Below, piece by piece: positions 1 to 4,864 of a DNA stretch of 5,734 bases. The notes under the pieces are model-generated. The model saw only the letters and a program-made list of their open reading frames with translations, was not told the DNA's origin and did not search any database. The stretch lies in NCBI GenBank assembly GCA_022360735.1, contig JAKSCF010000389.1, forward strand, positions 1-5,734. The letters run 5' to 3'. Source of the stretch: Clostridia bacterium. Its GTDB lineage: Bacteria; Bacillota_A; Clostridia; Peptostreptococcales; JAAYPU01. Numbering within the stretch: position 1 is the stretch's first letter; each line of letters opens with the position of its first letter. The position numbers were made by a program, and so were the translations under genes.

Positions 1-36
1 ATTTTTCAGTTCGATTACGTTGCAGGTCTCATACAG

Positions 37-69
37 AAACTCTCCAATCTTTAATTGGTTAGAGTTTTT
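37..69 (+). terminator. Probable intrinsic terminator of an upstream unit
   Basis: A hairpin can form with 37-43 (AAACTCT) pairing 61-67 and 44-48 (CCAAT) pairing 54-58. There is a two-base bulge (59-60) and a five-base loop, and the right arm runs into a T tract (65-69). This has the form of a rho-independent terminator for a gene lying left of the window. The T tract is short and overlaps the stem, so the call is moderate. One reading frame is open from base 1 to a TAA at 52-54, but 17 codons are too few to call a gene tail. Confidence 0.45.
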
Positions 70-84
70 CAGTTAATTTTTCTA

Positions 85-103
85 CTGTGCTAACCAAGTA
101 CAG
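85..103 (+). repeat. Small hairpin upstream of the parvulin promoter
   Basis: CTGTGCT (85-91) can pair with AGTACAG (97-103) through seven base pairs including one G-U, around a five-base loop. An A-run follows it on the + strand. With no T tract downstream on either strand it does not look like a terminator. Its role is unknown and it may be chance. Confidence 0.25.
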
Positions 104-185
104 CAAAAAAATTATAGAATCAATAAATTCCAAAATACTTGTATCTTTTTAGCAGTTTCCGTAAATAATCTGGATTTTAATTTTA

Positions 186-197
186 TTTTCTAGAAAA
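186..197. repeat. Perfect 12-base palindrome next to promoter
   Basis: TTTTCTAGAAAA is a perfect palindrome ending four bases before the likely -35 of the parvulin-rlmN promoter. That is where an operator could sit. In AT-rich DNA such palindromes also arise by chance, and no named regulator consensus was matched. Confidence 0.25.
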
Positions 198-201
198 GGT
201 A

Positions 202-228
202 TAGACACGTATGCTTTTCATGTATAAT
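202..228 (+). promoter_or_regulatory. Sigma-A promoter of the parvulin-rlmN operon
   Basis: A perfect -10 box TATAAT lies at 223-228. The best -35 match is TAGACA at 202-207 (five of six bases of TTGACA), but the spacer is only 15 bases. With a 17-base spacer the -35 would be the weaker TATAGA at 200-205. Transcription would start near 235, giving a leader of about 25 bases before the ATG at 262. The -10 is firm; the -35 is uncertain. Confidence 0.6.
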
Positions 229-261
229 AGGGAATAAGTTAAAATATCGGAGGTAGACAGA

Positions 262-1026
262 ATGGAAAACAAAATAGTAGCACAAGTAGACGACAGAAAG
301 ATTACTTTAGAGGATGTAAAAAAAGCATTGATATATTCGCCTAAAGAACATCAAGAAGCATTAAAAACGATTGATGGAAAAAAAGGCTTATTAAATCAAA
401 TGGTTATACAAGAGATGGTGTATTTAAATGCAATAGAAAACAAATACGATCAAGAGGAAGCATTTATTACGGAGATGGAAAATTTAAAGGCAGTTAAACT
501 TAAAGAATACGGCATCAATAAAATATTGAATGGTGTAGAGCTGACTGAAGAAGAAATTCGTGTATTTTATGATGGTCACAAAGAAAATTTCAAAACTGAA
601 GAGACGGCTAGAGCCAGCCATATACTTGTAGACAGCGAAGAAGAAGCAGAAAAACTATTAAAGGAAATAAAAGAAGGAAAAGATTTCGCCAAAACAGCTG
701 AAGTATATTCAAAATGTCCATCAAAAGCTAATGGTGGAGACTTGGGATTTTTCTCAAGAGGAAAAATGGTGCCCGAGTTTGAAGAGGCTGCATTAAATTT
801 AAATCCTGGTGAAATTAGTGGCATAGTTAAAACCCAGTTTGGTTATCATATAGTAAAGCTTATAGAAAAAAAAGAACCGGAAAATCTTAAATATGAACAA
901 GTTAGAAATAAAATCAGTGACTATTTATTAGGACAAAAAAGAAATGTTGCCTTTTCCCAAAAAACTGAAGAATTAAGAAAACAATATAAAATTGAAGTTA
1001 ACGATGAATTGTTAAATGAAATATAA
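262..1026 (+). CDS. Cytosolic parvulin-type peptidyl-prolyl cis-trans isomerase (PpiC/rotamase)
   Basis: This 254-residue protein should catalyse cis-trans isomerisation of peptide bonds before proline and act as a folding helper. Residues 1-110 form a mostly helical, charged segment resembling the N-terminal chaperone part of SurA/PrsA-type proteins. Residues about 115-205 are the parvulin domain: the conserved ASHIL at 118-122, the GGDLGFF stretch at 158-164, then MVPEFEEAA, and FGYHIVKL at 193-200. A charged helical tail follows. There is no signal peptide and no lipobox cysteine, so unlike PrsA it should stay in the cytoplasm. Signal-less parvulins of about 250 residues are common in Clostridia. 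The start is supported by GGAGGT at 249-254, seven bases before the ATG. It is the first gene of a two-gene operon with rlmN 12 bases downstream. Its substrates cannot be inferred. Confidence 0.93.
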   Translation: MENKIVAQVDDRKITLEDVKKALIYSPKEHQEALKTIDGKKGLLNQMVIQEMVYLNAIENKYDQEEAFITEMENLKAVKLKEYGINKILNGVELTEEEIRVFYDGHKENFKTEETARASHILVDSEEEAEKLLKEIKEGKDFAKTAEVYSKCPSKANGGDLGFFSRGKMVPEFEEAALNLNPGEISGIVKTQFGYHIVKLIEKKEPENLKYEQVRNKISDYLLGQKRNVAFSQKTEELRKQYKIEVNDELLNEI

Positions 1027-1038
1027 ACGGGATACATT

Positions 1039-2070
1039 ATGGAGAAAATTAACCTTAAAAATTATACACTTGAAGAATTAGAAAACTTAATGGAACAATT
1101 TGATGAGAAGAAATTTCGAGCCCGCCAAATTTTTTCTTGGCTGTACAAAGGTGTGTATGATTTTGAGGAAATGACAAACCTCTCAAAATCTCTAAGGAAT
1201 CAATTAAAAGAGTATTGTTATATAGAAAATATTTCAGATAAACAAATTATGATCTCCAAAGAAGATAGCACGAGAAAGTATCTTTTTGGCTTAAAAGATG
1301 ATCATATAATTGAAAGTGTTTATATGGAATATAAACATGGGAGTACAGTATGTATTTCTTCTCAAGTGGGATGCGGAATGGGTTGTTCTTTTTGTGCCTC
1401 TGCAATAGGAGGCGTTAAACGAAATCTTCATGCTTCTGAGATGCTTGAGCAAGTGCTTCAAATTCAAAATGATGTATCAAAAAGAATTTCTAATGTCGTT
1501 ATTATGGGTAGCGGTGAACCTTTTGAAAACTTTGAAGAGGTACTCAAGTTTTTAAAAATTATTAATAATGATCAGGGCTTAAATATTGGTCTTAGAAATA
1601 TTACAATTTCTACCTGTGGCATACTTCCAAAGATAATAGAGTTTGCAAAACAAATGCCTCAGGTGACATTAGCTATTTCCCTCCATGCACCAAATAATAA
1701 TATCCGAAACAAGATTATGAGTATTAATAAAAAGTATCCCATTGAAGAACTTATGAAAGTGTGTCAACAATACATTTCTTTAACCAATAAAAGAATTACT
1801 TTTGAGTATGCATTGATAGAAGGCTTAAACGATTCTAAAGAAAATGCTGAACAGCTGGCCGGTTTATTAAAAAACATGTTATGTCATGTTAACTTAATAC
1901 CCCTTAATAATGTAGAAGAGATGCAATATAAAGGCTCTACAAGAGCAGCAGCTATGCATTTTAAGGATGTATTAGAAAAGAATGGCATCAACGCTACCAT
2001 TAGAAGAGAGCTGGGAGAAGACATTGATGCTGCATGTGGACAATTAAGAAGAAGGCATATAAAAAATTAA
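1039..2070 (+). CDS. rlmN: Dual-specificity RNA methyltransferase RlmN (23S rRNA A2503 / tRNA A37 C2-methyltransferase)
   Basis: This radical SAM enzyme methylates carbon 2 of A2503 in 23S rRNA and of A37 in some tRNAs, affecting translation fidelity. Its 343 residues are typical of the family. The N-terminal RlmN accessory domain (about 1-95) includes the FRARQIFSWLY segment at 26-36. The [4Fe-4S] ligands are C112, C116 and C119 in a CxxxCxxC motif, followed by KRNL at 127-130. The SAM-contacting MGSGEP lies at 156-161. The two catalytic cysteines known from E. coli (C118 and C355) correspond by spacing and context to C105 and C334, the latter in AACGQL. E92 matches the family's conserved glutamate. 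The accessory domain and RlmN-like motifs favour RlmN over the resistance enzyme Cfr. The SD is weak (GGGA at 1029-1032, seven bases from the ATG). With a 12-base gap to the parvulin gene, this suggests cotranscription and perhaps translational coupling. Confidence 0.95.
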   Translation: MEKINLKNYTLEELENLMEQFDEKKFRARQIFSWLYKGVYDFEEMTNLSKSLRNQLKEYCYIENISDKQIMISKEDSTRKYLFGLKDDHIIESVYMEYKHGSTVCISSQVGCGMGCSFCASAIGGVKRNLHASEMLEQVLQIQNDVSKRISNVVIMGSGEPFENFEEVLKFLKIINNDQGLNIGLRNITISTCGILPKIIEFAKQMPQVTLAISLHAPNNNIRNKIMSINKKYPIEELMKVCQQYISLTNKRITFEYALIEGLNDSKENAEQLAGLLKNMLCHVNLIPLNNVEEMQYKGSTRAAAMHFKDVLEKNGINATIRRELGEDIDAACGQLRRRHIKN

Positions 2071-2072
2071 TG

Positions 2073-2088
2073 TTAAGAATTTTCTTAA
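2073..2088. repeat. AT-rich inverted repeat between rlmN and the next promoter
   Basis: TTAAGAA (2073-2079) and TTCTTAA (2082-2088) are perfect inverted arms separated by two bases. They begin three bases after the rlmN stop and end six bases before the next -35 box. The position suits an operator. As a terminator it would be poor, with no GC pairs beyond one per arm and no T tract, so read-through from rlmN into the next gene is possible. Confidence 0.3.
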
Positions 2089-2093
2089 ATACT

Positions 2094-2122
2094 TTGAAAA
2101 AGTAATTGTGATTTTGTATAAT
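2094..2122 (+). promoter_or_regulatory. Strong sigma-A promoter of the P-loop protein gene
   Basis: TTGAAA (2094-2099) and TATAAT (2117-2122) are separated by exactly 17 bases, one mismatch from the full sigma-A consensus. Transcription would start near 2129, about 29 bases before the ATG at 2158. This makes the P-loop gene its own transcription unit despite lying only 87 bases behind rlmN. Confidence 0.8.
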
Positions 2123-2157
2123 AAAATTAACAATTAATAATAGGGAGGTCGGTTCCA

Positions 2158-2574
2158 ATGGTCAGATTATTTGTTGGTATCAAAGGTAGTGGAAAAACTA
2201 AAAGAATGATTGATATGGCAAATGACAGCAATAATACTAGTGATGGTAGTGTTGTTTTTATAAATAAGGACAGTAGGTTAATGTGTAATCTGCATTATAA
2301 TATTCGATTTGTAAGCCTTGAAGATTATGATATTGAAGATATTGCTACTTATAATGGTTTTATTTATGGCATATTATCTTCAAATCATGACATTGATACG
2401 ATATACATTGATAGTTTGCTAAAGCATGCTAATATTCACATGAATGACGTACCAAAGTTTTTAGATAAACTTGCAAAAATAGGAGAAAAATTCAATGTTG
2501 AATTTATAGTAAGCATTAGTTCAACTATGAAGGAATTGCCGGAACGTGTAAAAGAATACACAGTACTTAGCTAG
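2158..2574 (+). CDS. Small P-loop nucleotide-binding protein, function unknown
   Basis: This 138-residue protein opens directly with a beta strand and a Walker A motif, GIKGSGKT (residues 7-14, fitting GxxxxGKT). A second hydrophobic strand (SVVFINKD, 31-38) follows. A likely Walker B strand, TIYIDS (81-86), ends with D85 as the probable magnesium-site acidic residue. A last strand (VEFIVSISS, 114-122) could carry a sensor-like serine pair. This order resembles a minimal thymidine-kinase- or RecA-like core, but I see no zinc-binding cysteines or lid to support a nucleoside kinase. Similar short proteins in Clostridia are often labelled only 'ATP-binding protein' or, misleadingly, PilT. No signal peptide or membrane segment is present, so it should be cytosolic. 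AGGGAGG at 2142-2148 lies nine bases before the ATG. It has its own strong promoter and terminator, so it forms a single-gene unit and context offers no functional clue. Confidence 0.88.
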   Translation: MVRLFVGIKGSGKTKRMIDMANDSNNTSDGSVVFINKDSRLMCNLHYNIRFVSLEDYDIEDIATYNGFIYGILSSNHDIDTIYIDSLLKHANIHMNDVPKFLDKLAKIGEKFNVEFIVSISSTMKELPERVKEYTVLS

Positions 2575-2591
2575 AAAAAGTTTGATTATAG

Positions 2592-2640
2592 AAGTCTGAT
2601 GAAAGTGGCAGGCGCTTTTATCAGACTTTTTTTGTTTTTT
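2592..2640 (+). terminator. Strong intrinsic terminator
   Basis: AAGTCTGATGAAAG (2592-2605) pairs with CTTTTATCAGACTT (2615-2628) through 14 base pairs with one G-U. Two further pairs at the loop end (2606-2614 and 2607-2613) leave a five-base loop. The right arm flows into T-rich sequence at 2627-2640 broken by a single G. It starts 17 bases after the P-loop gene stop and separates that gene from the peptidase gene. Confidence 0.93.
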
Positions 2641-2725
2641 TGATTTAACTTTAAAAGTATGTTCGATAATAGTCAATTCTACGAGGCAAAAAGAGTATAC
2701 ATAGTTATATAATTACTAAATGAAC

Positions 2726-2732
2726 AAGGAGG
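2726..2732 (+). promoter_or_regulatory. Ribosome binding site that sets the start of the M14 peptidase
   Basis: AAGGAGG is a near-perfect Shine-Dalgarno sequence. It sits eight bases before the GTG at 2741, the ideal distance. The in-frame ATG at 2720 lies upstream of it and has no SD of its own, so the GTG is the credible start. Confidence 0.9.
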
Positions 2733-2740
2733 ATTTACTC

Positions 2741-4003
2741 GTGAATTGTGAGTGGAATACGACTTTCATCATGGCTTTGCAAGCACTTCTACAAAAAATA
2801 GGATATAACCCGGGAGAAGTGGATGGCATATATGGTCCTATGACAGCGGATGCTGTTCGGCAGTTTCAATCTTTTAATGGTCTTAGTCCAACTGGGGAAA
2901 TAGATGAAGCTACTTGTGAAGCCTTAAGGCCTTTTTTCTTAGGCTATGTCACATACGTTATTCAACCAGGAGACAGTTTATATAAAATAGCAAATCAATT
3001 TGGCACAACAGTACAAAAAATTGTAATAGCAAATCCAGATATTAATCCATATAACTTGCAAGTAGGAGATGAAATCATAGCACCTTATGGGTATGAAGTA
3101 GTAGACACTAATATCAACTATTCTTATGACGTATTGGAAAGTGACATCAAAGGATTGCAGGCTAGATATCCATTCTTAGAAGTTGGTTCAATCGGTCAAA
3201 GTGTTTTGGGTCGGGATTTGTATTATATCCGGCTTGGAACAGGCGAAAACACTGTTTTTTATAATGGTGCGCACCACAGTTTGGAATGGATTACGGCGCC
3301 GATACTTATGAAATTTATAGAAAATTTTCTCATCAATTATACTCAAGGGCAAGATATTCAAGGATATGATTTAGATAACATTTGGGAAACCAGCAGCATT
3401 TATATTGTACCCATGGTGAATCCAGATGGCATTGATTTGGTGCTCAATGGACTATCGGAAGATAATCCATATTACGATGACTTGATTGAGTGGAATGACG
3501 GGAGTACTGATTTTTCTGAGAACTGGCAGGCTAACATAAAAGGTGTGGACCTAAATCATAACTATCCTGCTGGTTGGGAAGAATCTAAGGAAGGAGAAGC
3601 GGGGGTAGGCGTTACCGGACCTGGCCCTACCAGATTTTCAGGAGATGCACCATTCTCTGAGCCAGAATCAAGAGCTGTAGGCGACTTCACAGAACAGATT
3701 GACCCACGATTGGTATTGGCATACCATACCCAAGGAGAAGTTATCTTTTGGGATTTTCAAGATATGGCGACTGAAGAAGCTAGAATCATTGGCGAGAGAT
3801 TAGCTGAAATTAGTGGATACGCGCTGGCCGAAGCGGTTGGTTTTACATCTTATGCAGGCTATAAAGACTGGTTTATACAAGATTTTGGAAGACCGGGTTA
3901 TACCGTAGAGGGAGGTTTAGGTGTTAACCCATTACCCATTTCTCAATTTGATAAGATTTATGCCGATAATGAAGCAGTTTTACTGGAATCAGCACTGATT
4001 TAG
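2741..4003 (+). CDS. Peptidoglycan-binding/LysM M14 zinc peptidase, probable gamma-D-glutamyl-diamino-acid endopeptidase
   Basis: From the GTG this is a 420-residue protein with three parts. Residues about 6-63 form a PG_binding_1 domain (VDGIYGPMTADAVRQFQ). Residues about 71-117 form one LysM domain (IQPGDSLYKIANQFG). Residues about 127-420 form an M14 zinc carboxypeptidase-fold domain. Visible catalytic elements are HSLE (H179, E182) as the HxxE zinc motif, H329 in AYHTQGE as third zinc ligand, and E390 in YTVEGG as catalytic base. NPDG is at 227-230. The site of the Asn-Arg pair of classical carboxypeptidases reads DLNHN, with H273 at the Arg position. Wall-binding domains fused to M14 are characteristic of gamma-D-glutamyl-L-diamino-acid endopeptidases (Lysinibacillus ENP1, B. 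subtilis YqgT type), which cut the D-Glu-diaminopimelate bond of wall peptides. There is no signal peptide, so action inside the cell, in a spore compartment or after lysis is inferred. It follows a strong terminator, so it has its own promoter, which I could not identify firmly. Confidence 0.92.
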   Translation: MNCEWNTTFIMALQALLQKIGYNPGEVDGIYGPMTADAVRQFQSFNGLSPTGEIDEATCEALRPFFLGYVTYVIQPGDSLYKIANQFGTTVQKIVIANPDINPYNLQVGDEIIAPYGYEVVDTNINYSYDVLESDIKGLQARYPFLEVGSIGQSVLGRDLYYIRLGTGENTVFYNGAHHSLEWITAPILMKFIENFLINYTQGQDIQGYDLDNIWETSSIYIVPMVNPDGIDLVLNGLSEDNPYYDDLIEWNDGSTDFSENWQANIKGVDLNHNYPAGWEESKEGEAGVGVTGPGPTRFSGDAPFSEPESRAVGDFTEQIDPRLVLAYHTQGEVIFWDFQDMATEEARIIGERLAEISGYALAEAVGFTSYAGYKDWFIQDFGRPGYTVEGGLGVNPLPISQFDKIYADNEAVLLESALI

Positions 4004-4076
4004 GCGTGACAATAACTGCTTTTTAAAAAACAATTGATAAAATTTTACAAAATATTACAATAATTCTAGAGAGTTC

Positions 4077-4110
4077 AATATGGTAAGTGGCTGTGCCTCG
4101 TATATTTTTT
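4077..4110 (+). terminator. Weak candidate terminator of the M14 peptidase gene
   Basis: AATATG (4077-4082) can pair with TATATT (4101-4106) including one G-U. Inside it a GGC/GCC mini-stem (4089-4091 with 4095-4097) is separated by unpaired bases, and T4105-T4110 follows. The structure is interrupted and AT-rich, so termination here is uncertain. It is the best candidate I see after the stop at 4003. Confidence 0.3.
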
Positions 4111-4111
4111 A

Positions 4112-4140
4112 TTGACTTCTTTTGTCAACGATATTATCTT
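4112..4140 (+). promoter_or_regulatory. Possible upstream promoter for the stress-protein gene
   Basis: TTGACT (4112-4117) is five of six to the -35 consensus and lies 17 bases from TATCTT (4135-4140), four of six to the -10 consensus. If used, it would give a leader of roughly 185 bases containing the TTGTCA/TGACAA repeats. The same TTGAC is also the left arm of a small inverted repeat with GTCAA (4124-4128). Confidence 0.3.
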
Positions 4141-4199
4141 ATATGGAAGAAATTTTTTAATCAAAATGTACGTAGTAAATTATTTAGTTGTTTTTTTGA

Positions 4200-4224
4200 G
4201 ACAATTTGTCATTTTATCTGACAA
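4200..4224. repeat. Overlapping TTGTCA/TGACAA inverted repeats, possible operator
   Basis: GACAA (4200-4204), TTGTCA (4206-4211) and TGACAA (4219-4224) form two overlapping inverted repeats. One has a one-base centre and the other a seven-base spacer. Another TTGTCA is at 4122-4127. The middle arm can pair with either neighbour. The position, about 40 bases upstream of the -10 box at 4266, fits an operator or activator site. I could not match it to a named regulator. Confidence 0.4.
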
Positions 4225-4265
4225 TGAAAGTAATAATTTATGTGGTATTTAAAACAGCACTATTG

Positions 4266-4271
4266 TATAAT
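4266..4271 (+). promoter_or_regulatory. -10 box of the stress-protein gene promoter
   Basis: This is a perfect TATAAT within TGTATAATAG, the same ten bases found at the parvulin promoter (221-230). At a 17-base spacing the -35 position (4243-4248) reads TGGTAT, a poor match, so the promoter may need an activator. Transcription would start near 4278, about 54 bases before the ATG. Confidence 0.55.
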
Positions 4272-4278
4272 AGAAGTA

Positions 4279-4316
4279 AGTAGTGTAGTGTGTTTTACCG
4301 CCTGCTTAAGACTACT
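4279..4316 (+). repeat. Possible 5'-end mRNA hairpin before the stress-protein gene
   Basis: AGTAGT (4279-4284) is the exact reverse complement of ACTACT (4311-4316). The left arm sits at the predicted transcript 5' end and the right arm ends two bases before the ribosome binding site AGGGGTG (4319-4325). The 26-base loop makes it a weak structure; a role in mRNA stability is only a guess. Confidence 0.25.
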
Positions 4317-4331
4317 ATAGGGGTGTTGCTA

Positions 4332-4718
4332 ATGAAAAATGTAATGGTATGTGTTACTCAACAAAAAACTTGTGACCGATTAATCAAGCAAGGAGCAGAT
4401 TTCTTAGGCGACGAGGAAGGTGAACTGTTTGTAATACATGTTGCAAAATATGGGTTTAACTTTCTTGGGAACTCCAAAGAAGGAGAAGCGCTGGAGTACT
4501 TATTTGAAAAATCTAAAGAATATGGTGCAAATCTTACGGTTATAAGATCTAATGATGTGCCTAAAACCCTAATGGATTTAACTGAAAAAAATAACATAAC
4601 CCATATCGTTCTTGGAGAATCAAGTGAGACAAATCAAAAAAATGATGTGGTTAAGAACTTGATGAAAAAGATAAAGAATAGAGCAGCGATTGAAGTAATT
4701 CCTGCTAAGGTGAAGTAG
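4332..4718 (+). CDS. UspA-like (KdpD-type) universal stress protein domain protein
   Basis: This 128-residue protein has the alternating strand-helix pattern of the universal stress protein fold: a first strand NVMVCVT (3-9), a second ELFVIHV (31-37), a third ANLTVIRS (66-73), and a helix followed by NNITHIVLGESS (87-98). DVPKTLMDL plus THIVLGES closely resembles the Usp domain in KdpD sensor kinases. The C-terminal loop lacks the usual G-2X-G-9X-G-S/T ATP-binding pattern, so ATP binding is doubtful. Such proteins are cytosolic and tied to stress or ion homeostasis, but the exact role is unknown; no kdp genes are visible here. I chose the ATG at 4332 because AGGGGTG (4319-4325) lies six bases before it and the Usp fold begins right there. 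The in-frame GTG at 4290 would add 14 unrelated residues and has no SD. It is a single-gene unit with its own promoter and terminator. Confidence 0.82.
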   Translation: MKNVMVCVTQQKTCDRLIKQGADFLGDEEGELFVIHVAKYGFNFLGNSKEGEALEYLFEKSKEYGANLTVIRSNDVPKTLMDLTEKNNITHIVLGESSETNQKNDVVKNLMKKIKNRAAIEVIPAKVK

Positions 4719-4780
4719 GCTGTATTCCTATACTAGATGCCACCTAGAAAAACAATTATTAAAATATAATATTTTTTATG

Positions 4781-4807
4781 AAGTGCATCTTAGTTATGCA
4801 CTTTTTT
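4781..4807 (+). terminator. Intrinsic terminator after the stress-protein gene
   Basis: AAGTGCAT (4781-4788) pairs perfectly with ATGCACTT (4796-4803) around a seven-base loop, followed by T4802-T4807. It lies 62 bases after the stop and separates this unit from the radical SAM gene, which therefore needs a promoter between here and 4865. I could not pick one out. Confidence 0.8.
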
Positions 4808-4851
4808 ATTTAGGTTTTAATGGATCAACTTACAGTCAAAAATAATCATAT

Positions 4852-4857
4852 GGAAGG
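4852..4857 (+). promoter_or_regulatory. Ribosome binding site selecting the radical SAM start
   Basis: GGAAGG lies seven bases before the ATG at 4865. Two other in-frame ATGs (4820 and 4850) are upstream. The one at 4850 overlaps this SD, and the one at 4820 has only a weak AGG ahead of it. The site favours 4865. Confidence 0.65.
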
Positions 4858-4864
4858 TTTTATA

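Larger units (their letters stand above)
4004..4331. other. AT-rich intergenic region with regulatory signals, no gene
   Basis: This 328-base stretch has no convincing reading frame on either strand. It contains a weak terminator candidate for the peptidase gene (4077-4110), two promoter candidates (4112-4140 and a -10 at 4266-4271), a group of TTGTCA/TGACAA repeats (4122-4127, 4200-4224), and a small hairpin just before the next ribosome binding site (4279-4316). It is the longest gap in the window and larger than a simple promoter needs. Confidence 0.6.

Noticed and set aside
8..30. GTTCGATTAC resembling a tRNA T-loop
   Set aside because: The flanking bases do not form a T-stem or acceptor stem and no other tRNA arms precede it in the window.
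1..54. Open frame from the window edge to a TAA at 52-54, possibly the tail of an upstream gene
   Set aside because: Only 17 codons, no recognisable family signature, and the stop falls inside the terminator-like hairpin. Other frames are equally open over this length, so it cannot be supported.
2..74. TTTTTCAGTT repeated exactly at 2-11 and 65-74, considered as a target-site or IS-end duplication
   Set aside because: Similarity stops immediately outside the ten AT-rich bases, and the 53 bases between show no mobile-element feature.
576..824. 82-codon open frame on the minus strand
   Set aside because: It lies wholly inside the parvulin coding region, has no ribosome binding site, and its translation shows no domain. 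It is a shadow frame.
1039..2070. Possibility that the methyltransferase is the antibiotic-resistance enzyme Cfr
   Set aside because: The N-terminal accessory region, the SQVGCGMGCSFCAS cluster context and the GEDIDAACGQL tail are RlmN-like, and it sits in a housekeeping-type operon without mobile-element flanks.
2640..2713. Sigma-A or sporulation-sigma promoter for the M14 peptidase
   Set aside because: TTGATT (2640-2645) with GATAAT (2665-2670) needs a 19-base spacer. TATAAT at 2708-2713 has no -35, and a partial sigma-E-like TATACATA at 2696 has only a poor -35. None is good enough to annotate, although a promoter must exist between the terminator and 2741.
4358..4597. 79-codon open frame on the minus strand
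   Set aside because: It is antisense to the Usp-like gene with no SD or homology signal. It is a shadow frame.
4765..4770. TATAAT as a promoter for the radical SAM gene
   Set aside because: No acceptable -35 at 16-18 bases, and the resulting transcript would run straight into the terminator at 4781-4807. The hexamer is expected by chance in this AT-rich stretch.
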